From Pseudomonadota bacterium (GTDB taxonomy: Bacteria > Pseudomonadota > Alphaproteobacteria > Rhizobiales > Xanthobacteraceae): 9,282 nt of DNA. The stretch spans positions 1-9,282 of the forward strand of contig JAEWCJ010000187.1 in the NCBI GenBank assembly GCA_023390695.1. Direction: 5' to 3'. Below the pieces are notes generated by a model that did not search any database, was not told the DNA's origin, and saw only the letters and a program-made list of their open reading frames with translations. The position numbers and the translations under genes are program-made. Of the stretch, positions 1 to 7,125 are shown in pieces (position 1 is the stretch's first letter; each line of letters begins with the position of its first letter).

Positions 1-215
1 CATGACTGCGATGTGATTCGCTCAACGTGCGGCATCACATCGATAGTAATTAAGAATTTGTCTGACTAAAATCAGCCTTGGAGTCGGCAGCAAATAAGCT
101 GGCCCGGGGATGAAATGCCAGCGAGCCGCGAATGGCTGGCCGGTTCAGAGCGCCGCTGCCGGGATCAGAACCCAGCAACGGCAGGTGAGTTCTGGGATGC
201 GTGCAAGAGGAGTCG
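1..215 (+). promoter_or_regulatory. Upstream control region of the kor operon
   Basis: No convincing gene is visible here. Base composition drops to AT-rich at about 43-75, unlike the GC-rich coding DNA around it, which fits a promoter zone. A weak sigma70-like pair is TCAACG (22-27) and AGTAAT (45-50) with a 17-bp spacer; its -35 box matches the consensus poorly. A perfect inverted repeat (9-17 with 34-42) straddles this candidate -35. A second, smaller pairing, CAGAAC (166-171) with GTTCTG (189-194), could fold in the leader RNA just before the first gene. A short open stretch in frame 1 ends at TAA 67-69 and could be the tail of a gene to the left, but nothing in it is recognisable. Confidence 0.35.
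9..42. repeat. Perfect 9-bp inverted repeat, possible operator
   Basis: CGATGTGAT at 9-17 is the exact reverse complement of ATCACATCG at 34-42, with 16 bp between the arms and 25 bp between arm centres. It lies about 175 bp before the first kor start codon and overlaps the only promoter-like hexamers seen. It could be a dimeric repressor or activator site, or an RNA stem of a gene to the left. No T-run follows closely, so a classic terminator is less likely. The TGTGA/TCACA halves resemble CRP half-sites, but the 18-bp gap between them is far from the 6 bp CRP needs. Confidence 0.45.
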
Positions 216-2018
216 ATGAAACTTACCGACATCGGCGATCCGAATTACTTTCACAAGGTCGTGGATTGCCAATGGGCCTGCCCGGCCCACACACCCGTTC
301 CCGAATATATCCGGCTGATCGCGCATGGGCGTTATTCCGACGCCTATATGATCAACTGGAAATCGAACGTGTTCCCGGGAATCCTGGGCCGCACCTGCGA
401 CCGTCCCTGCGAGCCGGCCTGCCGACGCGGACGCGTCGAAAAGGATCCTGTCGCGATCTGCCGGCTGAAGCGCGTCGCCGCCGATTACAAGGACGACATT
501 CGCGGGCGGCTGCCGCCACGCGCCGTGCGCAAGAACGGCAGGCGCATCGCGCTCGTCGGCGCCGGACCGGCCTCGCTCACGGTCGCCCGCGATCTCGCCC
601 CACTCGGCTATGAATGCGTCCTGTTCGACGGCGATCCAAAAGCCGGCGGCATGATGCGCACGCAGATTCCGAAATTCCGCTTGCCGGATTCGGTGATCGA
701 CGAAGAGACCGGCTATATCCTCGATCTCGGCATCACCTTTCACGGCGGCAAGCGCGTCGACAGCCTCAAGGCACTGCTGGCCGATGGCTATGACGCGGTA
801 TTCGTCGGCTCCGGCGCACCGCGCGGCCGCGATCTCGACATTCCCGGCCGCACGGAGGCGGCGAAGAACATCCATATCGGCATCGACTGGCTCTCGTCGG
901 TGTCCTTCGGCCATATCGAGAAGATCGGCAAACGCGTGATCGTGCTCGGCGGCGGCAACACCGCGATGGATTGCTGCCGTTCCGCCCGCCGGCTCGGCGG
1001 CGAGGACGTGAAGGTCGTCGTACGTTCGGGTTTTGAGGACATGAAGGCGTCTCCCTGGGAGAAGGAAGACGCCATGCATGAAGACATCCCGATCCACAAT
1101 TACCTCGTGCCGAAGGAATTCACGCACGAGAACGGCAAGCTCACCGGCGTCGTCTTCGAAAAGGTCAGGGCCGAATACGACGACAAGGGCCGCCGCAAGC
1201 TCGTGCCGTCAGGCGAGCCCGACCAGCACTTCCCCTGCGATGACGTGCTGGTCGCGGTCGGACAGGAAAACGCCTTTCCCTGGATCGAGCGCGACATCGG
1301 CATCGACTTCGACAAATGGAACATGCCGGTCGTCGACGAGACGACCTTCGCCTCGACCCATCCGAAGGTCTTCTTCGGCGGCGACGCCGCCTTCGGGCCG
1401 AAGAACATCATCTGGGCGGTAGCGCATGGCCACGACGCCGCGCTCTCGATCCACCGCATGCTGTCGGGCGAGGACATCAAGGACCGTCCGCTGCCCGAAG
1501 TGAGGATCGAGAGCCAGAAGATGGGCATCCACGAATGGTCCTACGACAACGAGATCGCGCCCGACCCGCGCTATCGTGTTCCGTTGCGCGACAAGGTGGC
1601 CGCGCTCAAGGACATCCGGGCCGAGGTGGAGCTCGGTTACGATCCAAGGCTGGCGCTCGGCGAGGCCGACCGCTGCCTGAATTGCGACGTGCAGACGGTG
1701 TTCACCGGCCAGCTCTGCATCGAATGCGACGCCTGTGTTGATATCTGTCCGATGGACTGCATCACCTTCACGCAGAATGGCGCGGAGGATGAATTGCGGA
1801 CACGGCTGAAGGCTCCGGCGAAGAATCTGAGCCAGGATCTCTACGTCGCCGACAATCTGAAGACCGGTCGCGTCATGGTGAAGGACGAGGACGTCTGCCT
1901 GCATTGCGGGCTGTGCGCCGAACGGTGTCCGACCGGCGCCTGGGACATGCAAAAGTATCTGATTTCGATGACTCACGCAGGTGACAGAAAATGCCAGGCG
2001 GTCCGATCAGCAGCGTAA
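216..2018 (+). CDS. FAD/Fe-S NAD(P)-binding oxidoreductase subunit (GltD-like, KorC-type)
   Basis: A 600-residue flavoprotein of the glutamate synthase small-subunit/dihydropyrimidine dehydrogenase type. It probably passes electrons between iron-sulfur clusters and NAD(P)(H). Domains in order: an N-terminal cysteine-rich Fe-S domain (Cys18, 22, 61, 65, 69, 82); an FAD-binding Rossmann fold with GAGPAS at 115-120; an NAD(P)-binding fold with GGGNTA at 245-250; a second FAD contact region around GGD 388-390; and a C-terminal two-cluster ferredoxin domain (Cys501, 504, 507, 511 and 561, 564, 567, 571, with extra Cys487, 490, 515). I chose ATG 216, preceded by AAGAGGAG at 205-212, over GTG 201, which would put that ribosome site inside the gene. 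It overlaps the alpha subunit gene by 28 bp, so the two are surely co-expressed. As I recall, Azoarcus evansii has a 2-oxoglutarate:NADP+ oxidoreductase with a third subunit of this kind (KorC). NADP preference is inferred from family, not seen directly. Confidence 0.88.
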   Translation: MKLTDIGDPNYFHKVVDCQWACPAHTPVPEYIRLIAHGRYSDAYMINWKSNVFPGILGRTCDRPCEPACRRGRVEKDPVAICRLKRVAADYKDDIRGRLPPRAVRKNGRRIALVGAGPASLTVARDLAPLGYECVLFDGDPKAGGMMRTQIPKFRLPDSVIDEETGYILDLGITFHGGKRVDSLKALLADGYDAVFVGSGAPRGRDLDIPGRTEAAKNIHIGIDWLSSVSFGHIEKIGKRVIVLGGGNTAMDCCRSARRLGGEDVKVVVRSGFEDMKASPWEKEDAMHEDIPIHNYLVPKEFTHENGKLTGVVFEKVRAEYDDKGRRKLVPSGEPDQHFPCDDVLVAVGQENAFPWIERDIGIDFDKWNMPVVDETTFASTHPKVFFGGDAAFGPKNIIWAVAHGHDAALSIHRMLSGEDIKDRPLPEVRIESQKMGIHEWSYDNEIAPDPRYRVPLRDKVAALKDIRAEVELGYDPRLALGEADRCLNCDVQTVFTGQLCIECDACVDICPMDCITFTQNGAEDELRTRLKAPAKNLSQDLYVADNLKTGRVMVKDEDVCLHCGLCAERCPTGAWDMQKYLISMTHAGDRKCQAVRSAA

Positions 2019-3832
2019 ACGATTTCGTCGTCCGCTTCGCAAATGTGAACGGATCGGGCTCCGCCAGCGCCAATGAGATGTTCGCCCGCGCCATCATGCG
2101 CATGGGCGTGCCGGTGTCGCCTCGCAACATCTTCCCCTCCAACATCCAGGGATTGCCGACCTGGTACGAGGTGCGGGTCACCGAGGCCGGTCATCTCGGC
2201 GCCCGCGGCGGCGTCGATTTCATGGTGGCGATGAACCCGCAGACCTTCGACAAGGATATGGCCGGCATCGAGCCGGGCGGGTATCTGCTCTATGATTCGA
2301 CCAAGCCCCTGCCCGCCTCGGCGTTCCGCGACGACATCACGGTCATCGGCGTGCCGCTGACCGCGATCTGCAATCGCGAATATACCGATCCGCGTCAGCG
2401 GCAATTGTTCAAGAACATCATCTATCTCGGCGTGCTGTCGGCCCTGTTCGACATGGACGTCAAGGTGATCGAGACGCTGATCGGCGAGCAATATAAAGGC
2501 AAGGACAAGCTGATCGGGCCGAACATTCATGCCTTGCAGCTCGGCCGCGATCATGCGCTGCTCAACCTGACCTGCCCGATCGGGCTGCGCGTGCAGAAAG
2601 CCGATAAGGTCGGCGATCGCATCTTCATCGAAGGCAATTCGGCGGCCGCCCTGGGCGCTGTCTATGGCGGCGCCACCGTCTGCGCCTGGTATCCGATCAC
2701 GCCGTCATCTTCGCTCGCCGACGCGTTCACCCGCTATTGCGGGAAATACCGCGTCGACGAGAACGGAAACGCCAAATATGCGATCGTCCAAGCCGAGGAT
2801 GAACTCGCCTCGATCGGCATGGTCATCGGCGCCGGCTGGAACGGCGCGCGCGCCTTCACCGCAACGTCGGGGCCCGGCATTTCCCTGATGCAGGAATTCA
2901 TCGGCCTGTCCTATTTTGCGGAAATTCCGGCGGTGATCTTCAACGTACAGCGTGCCGGCCCCTCCACCGGCATGCCGACGCGCACCCAGCAATGCGATCT
3001 CTTTTCCTGCGCCTATGCCTCGCATGGCGACACCAAGCACGTGATGTTGTTTCCCGAGGATCCGCGCGAGGCCTTCGATTTCGGCGCGCTGTCCTTCGAT
3101 CTCGCCGACCGCCTGCAAACCACGATCTTCGTCATGCTCGATCTCGATATCGGCATGAACCACCGGCTTTGCGCGCCACTGCAATGGGACGTCAGCCGCG
3201 TCTATGACCGTGGCAAGGTGATGACCGCGGCAGAACTGGAGGCCGGCAAGGATTTCGGGCGCTATCTCGACGTGGACGGCGACGGCATCCCGTTCCGCAC
3301 TTATCCCGGCACCCATCCGACCAAAGGCTCCTTCTTCACCCGCGGAACCTCGCGCGACCGCTACGCCAAATACACCGAGGAAGGCGGACCTTACGTCGAC
3401 AACATGCAGCGCCTGCTGCGCAAGTTCGAGAGCGCCAAGGATATCGTCCCGCGGCCGCTGATCGCGAATGCGTCGAAAGCGAGCCGCTATGGCGTCATCT
3501 ATTTCGGCTCGACCTCGCCGGCGATGGACGAGGCGATCGAGTTGATCGAGGCCAAGGGTCATCATCTCGACCGCATGCGCATCCGCGCCTTCCCGTTCCA
3601 TTCCAGCGTCGCCAGTTTCATCGCCGATCACGATTTCGTCTTCGTGGTGGAGCAGAACCGCGACGCGCAGATGCGCTCGCTGATCGTCAACGAATGCGGC
3701 GTCGACCCGGTGCGCCTGGTGCCGATCCTGCATTATGACGGCACGCCGATCACCGCACGCTTCATCACCAAGGCGATCGGGGAACATCTCGATCAGCTCA
3801 CCGTCGCGCCCATGCGGAAACTGGTGTCATGA
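1991..3832 (+). CDS. korA: 2-oxoacid:acceptor oxidoreductase, fused gamma-alpha subunit (KorA)
   Basis: A 613-residue protein with the gamma domain fused in front of the alpha domains, as in the two-subunit 2-oxoglutarate:ferredoxin oxidoreductases of Mycobacterium and many proteobacteria. The gamma domain spans about residues 8-190 and opens with FVVRFANVNGSGSASAN. The pyrimidine-binding alpha domain follows from about 205 with IEGNSAAALG. The substrate loop YPITPSS is at 234-240, and a GPSTGMPTRTQQCDL stretch at 323-337 is typical of the family. With KorB it should carry out CoA-dependent oxidative decarboxylation of 2-oxoglutarate to succinyl-CoA, in the cytoplasm. ATG 1991 has AGGTGA at 1979-1984 as a ribosome site, and the protein begins where family members begin. 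Its stop shares ATGA with korB (4-bp overlap), so translation is likely coupled. The 2-oxoglutarate assignment rests on overall family resemblance; another 2-oxoacid cannot be excluded. Confidence 0.9.
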   Translation: MPGGPISSVNDFVVRFANVNGSGSASANEMFARAIMRMGVPVSPRNIFPSNIQGLPTWYEVRVTEAGHLGARGGVDFMVAMNPQTFDKDMAGIEPGGYLLYDSTKPLPASAFRDDITVIGVPLTAICNREYTDPRQRQLFKNIIYLGVLSALFDMDVKVIETLIGEQYKGKDKLIGPNIHALQLGRDHALLNLTCPIGLRVQKADKVGDRIFIEGNSAAALGAVYGGATVCAWYPITPSSSLADAFTRYCGKYRVDENGNAKYAIVQAEDELASIGMVIGAGWNGARAFTATSGPGISLMQEFIGLSYFAEIPAVIFNVQRAGPSTGMPTRTQQCDLFSCAYASHGDTKHVMLFPEDPREAFDFGALSFDLADRLQTTIFVMLDLDIGMNHRLCAPLQWDVSRVYDRGKVMTAAELEAGKDFGRYLDVDGDGIPFRTYPGTHPTKGSFFTRGTSRDRYAKYTEEGGPYVDNMQRLLRKFESAKDIVPRPLIANASKASRYGVIYFGSTSPAMDEAIELIEAKGHHLDRMRIRAFPFHSSVASFIADHDFVFVVEQNRDAQMRSLIVNECGVDPVRLVPILHYDGTPITARFITKAIGEHLDQLTVAPMRKLVS

Positions 3833-4884
3833 CCTATCTCGCCAAACCCAAATTCCACCATCCCGACCTGCCGAAAAACACGCTCGGCTACACCCACCGC
3901 GACTATGAAGGCACGGTGTCGACGCTGTGCGCCGGATGCGGACACGATTCCATCACGGCCGCCATCATCGAGGCCTGTTTCGAATTGTCGATCGAGCCGC
4001 ACCGGGTCGCGAAGATCTCCGGCATCGGCTGCTCGTCAAAGACGCCGACCTATTTTCTCGGCAATTCGCACGGCTTCAATTCCGTGCATGGCCGCATGCC
4101 GTCGGTGCTCACCGGCGCCAATCTCGCCAACCGCGATCTGATCTATCTCGGCGTTTCCGGCGACGGCGACAGCGCTTCCATCGGCTTCGGCCAATTCGCC
4201 CACTCGCTGCGGCGCGGCGTCAACATGCTCTACATCGTCGAGAATAACGGCGTGTACGGGCTGACCAAGGGGCAGTTTTCCGCCACCGCCGACCGCGGCT
4301 CGAAATCGAAGCGTGGCGTCATCAACACCGACAATTCGATCGATCTGGCAGCCATGGCCCTGCAGCTCGGGGCCACCTTCGTCGCCCGCTCCTTCTCCGG
4401 CGACAAGACGCAGCTCGTGCCGATCATCAAGGCCGCCATCGAGCATCAGGGCGCGGCGTTCGTCGACGTGATCTCGCCGTGCGTCGCCTTCAACAATCAC
4501 GCCGGCTCGACCAAGAGCTTCGACTATGTGCGCGAGCATAACGAGGCGGTGAACCGCCTCGACGTGATTCCGGCACGCGCGCCGATTGCGGTCAATTATC
4601 CGGAAGGTGCCGTGCAGATCGTCGAGCAGCATGACGGATCGAAACTCGCGCTGCGCAAGCTCGGCGCCGATTATGACCTGCATGATCGTACGGCGGCGAT
4701 GTCATTCCTGCAGCGGCACGCGGCGACGGGGCAGATCGTGACCGGGGTGCTGTTCATCGACGAAAACCCGCAGGACCTGCACCACCATCTCAAGACGGCG
4801 GATGCGCCGCTCAATACCTTGTCCGAAAAGGAGCTGTGCCCCGGCTCGGCGACGCTGGCGAAGATCAACGCCGGGCTGCGGTGA
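3829..4884 (+). CDS. korB: 2-oxoacid:acceptor oxidoreductase, beta subunit (KorB), TPP-binding
   Basis: A 351-residue thiamine diphosphate-binding subunit. The TPP/Mg motif is GDGDSASIG from 111 with NNGVYGLTKGQ at 139-149. Four cysteines, Cys34 and Cys37 (CAGCG), Cys68 (GIGCSS) and Cys218 (SPC), should hold one [4Fe-4S] cluster. Their spacing (3, 31, 150) closely matches what I recall for the Sulfolobus 2-oxoacid:ferredoxin oxidoreductase beta subunit (Cys12, 15, 46, 197). The cluster would accept electrons from the TPP adduct and pass them to ferredoxin or to the upstream Fe-S flavoprotein subunit. The C-terminal part (about 250-351) is the usual KorB tail, with a Glu-Asn-Pro turn at 312-314. 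Start ATG 3829 overlaps the korA stop. The 3' end runs 20 bp into the convergent hydrolase gene, leaving no room for a terminator between them. Confidence 0.92.
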   Translation: MTYLAKPKFHHPDLPKNTLGYTHRDYEGTVSTLCAGCGHDSITAAIIEACFELSIEPHRVAKISGIGCSSKTPTYFLGNSHGFNSVHGRMPSVLTGANLANRDLIYLGVSGDGDSASIGFGQFAHSLRRGVNMLYIVENNGVYGLTKGQFSATADRGSKSKRGVINTDNSIDLAAMALQLGATFVARSFSGDKTQLVPIIKAAIEHQGAAFVDVISPCVAFNNHAGSTKSFDYVREHNEAVNRLDVIPARAPIAVNYPEGAVQIVEQHDGSKLALRKLGADYDLHDRTAAMSFLQRHAATGQIVTGVLFIDENPQDLHHHLKTADAPLNTLSEKELCPGSATLAKINAGLR

Positions 4885-5758
4885 ACTGCGGCTGCGGTAC
4901 TTGTTCCGACTGCAGGTCCAGCCGCAAGGTCAGGCAGAAGGCCGCGCCGCCGCTGCGCAGGAACGAGCCGAGAGGTACCGTTACGACGCCGTAGCCGCGC
5001 GCCTCGAGCTCGGCGCGCAGGCGCGGGCCACAGGCCGACATGACCAGCGTGCCGTCAACGCAGACCGCATTGGCGGCCAGCCGGCTGGCATCGTCCCTGT
5101 CGATCTCGATGCGATCGGATCGCGCGACACGCTGCCGGATCACCGCCCGGCCTTCCGCCGTAAAGGCCTCCGGCACATACATGACCTCGCCACGCGGCAG
5201 CGGGCACAAGGCCGTGTCGAGGTGGTAAAAGCGTGGGTCGCCCAATTCCAGCGGAGTCACGTCGGCGTCGAACATGTTCTCGACCACCGACCGTGCGGCG
5301 GCGTCGGAACGCGGCCCATATCCCAGCCAGAACATCCTGCGGGCGCGATCCCAGACGCAATCGCCGGCCCCTTCCAGCAGGATACCGTCCGGCAGGCTGC
5401 GTACGGAATCGATCAGGCCGCGCGCCTGCAGCGACTGGAAGGCGGCGCGGTAATGGCTTTCCTCGCCCTGCCGCTGCGGAAAGCGGAACCGTGCCAGCAG
5501 CGCCTTGCTGTCGAGCACCACGGCGGAATTCGCCGTGAAGACGAGATCGGGGACACCGTGCGCGGCGGGCACGAGGTCGATCCTGGCACCAAGACCGACG
5601 AGCGCTTGCTGCAATCCGATCCATTCGCGGTGCGATTGTGCGGCGAGCGCGCGTTCCTCCTGCACCCAATCGCGCGGGTTCATCCAGGGATTGATTGCGT
5701 AGACCACCCCGAAATGTTCGGGACGGCACATCAGGAAGCGCGGTGCCTCGACTTTCAT
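4865..5758 (-). CDS. Amidinotransferase-superfamily arginine hydrolase (dimethylargininase / arginine dihydrolase-like)
   Basis: A 297-residue single-domain guanidino-modifying enzyme of the pentein fold. Visible signatures: FLMCRPEHFGVVYAINPWM at 8-26; PDLVFTAN at 70-77; Glu129 followed by GAGD 130-133; a YHLDT stretch with His179 and Asp181; and the nucleophile Cys275 in SGGAAFCLTLRL. The intact Glu/His/Cys set says the enzyme is active on an arginine-like substrate. The opening motif and FTAN resemble the arginine dihydrolase domain of cyanobacterial ArgZ/AgrE, which turns arginine into ornithine, CO2 and ammonia. Annotation pipelines often call such proteins dimethylarginine dimethylaminohydrolase, which gives citrulline and dimethylamine. 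Lying 27 bp downstream of rocD on the same strand argues for ornithine as product. It lacks the large C-terminal domain of the cyanobacterial enzymes. Start ATG 5758 follows a purine-rich GAGAGAGG stretch. Family is clear; exact reaction is inference. Confidence 0.82.
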   Translation of the reverse strand: MKVEAPRFLMCRPEHFGVVYAINPWMNPRDWVQEERALAAQSHREWIGLQQALVGLGARIDLVPAAHGVPDLVFTANSAVVLDSKALLARFRFPQRQGEESHYRAAFQSLQARGLIDSVRSLPDGILLEGAGDCVWDRARRMFWLGYGPRSDAAARSVVENMFDADVTPLELGDPRFYHLDTALCPLPRGEVMYVPEAFTAEGRAVIRQRVARSDRIEIDRDDASRLAANAVCVDGTLVMSACGPRLRAELEARGYGVVTVPLGSFLRSGGAAFCLTLRLDLQSEQVPQPQFTAARR

Positions 5759-5785
5759 GGCCTCAGCCCCTCTCTCACCATGCCT

Positions 5786-7006
5786 TCACGCCACCGCCGG
5801 TTGCCGTGTCCAGGCGATTTCGTTGAGCGTCTCCTCGAAGACATCGAGCGCGAAATTGAGATCGGCGCGCGCGATCACCAGCGGCGGCGCGAGGCGGACC
5901 ACGGTCTCGTGCGTGTCCTTCGACAACACCCCCTTCGCCATCAGGCGGTGGCAGACATCGCGCGCACTCGCAAATTCCGGATCGATCTCCGCCCCCGCCC
6001 AGAGGCCGCGCCCGCGCACCTCTTTCAGCACCGGGCTCCGAATCGCCTGCAATCGCTCGTGCATATGCGCGCCGAGGATACGGCTGCGTGCCACCAGCCC
6101 TTCCTCCTGAATGACCCGCAAGGCCTCGAGACCGACGGCGGCGGCGAGCGGATTGCCGCCGAAGGTGGAGCCATGCGATCCGGGCGTGAACACATCCATC
6201 ACCTCGGCGCGGGCGACAAAGGCAGAGACCGGCAATACACCGCCGCCCAAGGCCTTGCCGAGAATGACGCCGTCCGGAAGGATGCGGTCATGCCGGAAGG
6301 CGAACCAGTCGCCGGCGCGGCCCAGGCCTGACTGCACCTCGTCGAGGATCAGGAGCATATCATGTGCGTCGCAGAGCTTGCGCAGCCCGGCCAGGTAGCC
6401 GGCCGGCGGCACGACGATGCCGCCCTCGCCCTGGATCGGCTCGATCAGGATCGCGGCCGTGTTCCGCGTGATCGCGCGCTGCATCGCTGCAAGGTTGCCG
6501 AACGGCACCGCGCGGAAGCCGGGCGTGAACGGACCAAAGCCATCGCGGTAGTCCGGTTCGGAGGAAAAGCCGACAATGGTTGTGGTGCGGCCGTGGAAAT
6601 TGCCCTCGGCGACGATGATCTCGGCACGGTCGCGGGGAATGCCCTTGACCCGATACCCCCAGCGGCGTGCCGCCTTGATCGCGGTTTCCACCGCCTCGGC
6701 GCCGGTATTCATCGGCAACGCCGCATCGAGGCCGGTGCGCTTGCACAGTTCCGCCAAGAACGGTCCGAGCCGGTCGTTGTAAAAGGCACGCGATGGAACG
6801 GCGAGCCGCCGTGCCTGCGCTTCCAGCGCGGCCAAAATACGCGGATGGCCATGTCCATGACTCGCTGCCGAATAGGCGCTCATCATGTCGATGTAGCGTC
6901 GGCCCTGCACATCCCAGAGATGCGCGCCGGAACCGCGCGTCAGCACGACGGGCAGCGGCTCATAGTTGCGCGCGGCATAATTGCCTTCCAGTTCGAAGGG
7001 GGTCAT
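5786..7006 (-). CDS. rocD: Ornithine aminotransferase (ornithine--oxo-acid transaminase)
   Basis: A 406-residue class III PLP aminotransferase of normal length. It moves the delta-amino group of ornithine to 2-oxoglutarate, giving glutamate-5-semialdehyde (which cyclises to pyrroline-5-carboxylate) and glutamate. Lys251 in LGKALGGG is the Schiff-base lysine; LDEVQSGLGR at 221-230 holds the PLP-ring aspartate (Asp222); TGAEAVETAIKAAR at 101-114 and HGSTFGGNPLA at 278-288 are cofactor-binding loops. Tyr45 in SAYSAASHGHGHP and Tyr76 in SRAFYND match residues used for ornithine recognition in human OAT (Tyr55, Tyr85), which favours ornithine over acetylornithine or GABA. ATG 7006 has AGAGGTG just upstream. 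It precedes the arginine hydrolase gene by 27 bp and follows the Lrp-type regulator gene by 119 bp, so arginine-to-glutamate catabolism under Lrp control is the likely setting. Confidence 0.92.
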   Translation of the reverse strand: MTPFELEGNYAARNYEPLPVVLTRGSGAHLWDVQGRRYIDMMSAYSAASHGHGHPRILAALEAQARRLAVPSRAFYNDRLGPFLAELCKRTGLDAALPMNTGAEAVETAIKAARRWGYRVKGIPRDRAEIIVAEGNFHGRTTTIVGFSSEPDYRDGFGPFTPGFRAVPFGNLAAMQRAITRNTAAILIEPIQGEGGIVVPPAGYLAGLRKLCDAHDMLLILDEVQSGLGRAGDWFAFRHDRILPDGVILGKALGGGVLPVSAFVARAEVMDVFTPGSHGSTFGGNPLAAAVGLEALRVIQEEGLVARSRILGAHMHERLQAIRSPVLKEVRGRGLWAGAEIDPEFASARDVCHRLMAKGVLSKDTHETVVRLAPPLVIARADLNFALDVFEETLNEIAWTRQPAVA

Positions 7007-7125
7007 GTTTCACCTCTGCGAACAATCTGGAGATTCATCGTCGCCAAAGCGGCCGAAATGGAGACTGCAGACGACAATTTCGGCTGTGCTTGAATATGCA
7101 CACGACAGAAACGGCTGTAGGCGAG
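7007..7125 (-). promoter_or_regulatory. rocD upstream region with clustered repeats, likely Lrp-type operator
   Basis: This 119-bp gap between the regulator gene and rocD is dense with symmetry. TGTGC (7085-7089) and GCACA (7098-7102) form an inverted repeat around an AT-rich 8-bp centre, the general form of an Lrp-family site. GCCGAAAT (7052-7059) and ATTTCGGC (7077-7084) form a perfect 8-bp inverted repeat that would lie in the rocD leader or core promoter. A 17-bp unit recurs at 7071-7087 and 7102-7118. I could not pick a convincing -35/-10 pair on the minus strand. Binding by the adjacent Lrp-type protein is inferred from location and symmetry. Confidence 0.5.
7071..7118. repeat. Imperfect 17-bp direct repeat, 31-bp period
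   Basis: ACGACAATTTCGGCTGT at 7071-7087 and ACGACAGAAACGGCTGT at 7102-7118 match at 13 of 17 positions; only the central four bases differ (ATTT against GAAA). Start-to-start distance is 31 bp, close to three helical turns, so two bound proteins would sit on the same face of the DNA. The TGTGC/GCACA palindrome lies between and partly inside the two copies. This suits cooperative binding by an octameric or multimeric Lrp-type regulator. Confidence 0.5.

Noticed and set aside
12..39. CRP site in the dyad before the kor operon
   Set aside because: TGTGA and TCACA are present but separated by 18 bp rather than 6.
201..215. GTG at 201 as the start of the flavoprotein gene
   Set aside because: The strong purine-rich ribosome site at 205-212 would be inside the coding region, whereas it is just upstream of ATG 216.
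165..1127. Minus-strand open frame of 320 codons opposite the flavoprotein gene
   Set aside because: It is a shadow of a strongly motif-supported gene. The same reasoning removes the minus-strand frames opposite korA and korB.
4802..6331. Long plus-strand open frame of about 509 codons across the hydrolase and rocD genes
   Set aside because: It lies antisense to two clearly conserved genes, its translation has no recognisable motif, and long antisense frames are expected in GC-rich DNA.
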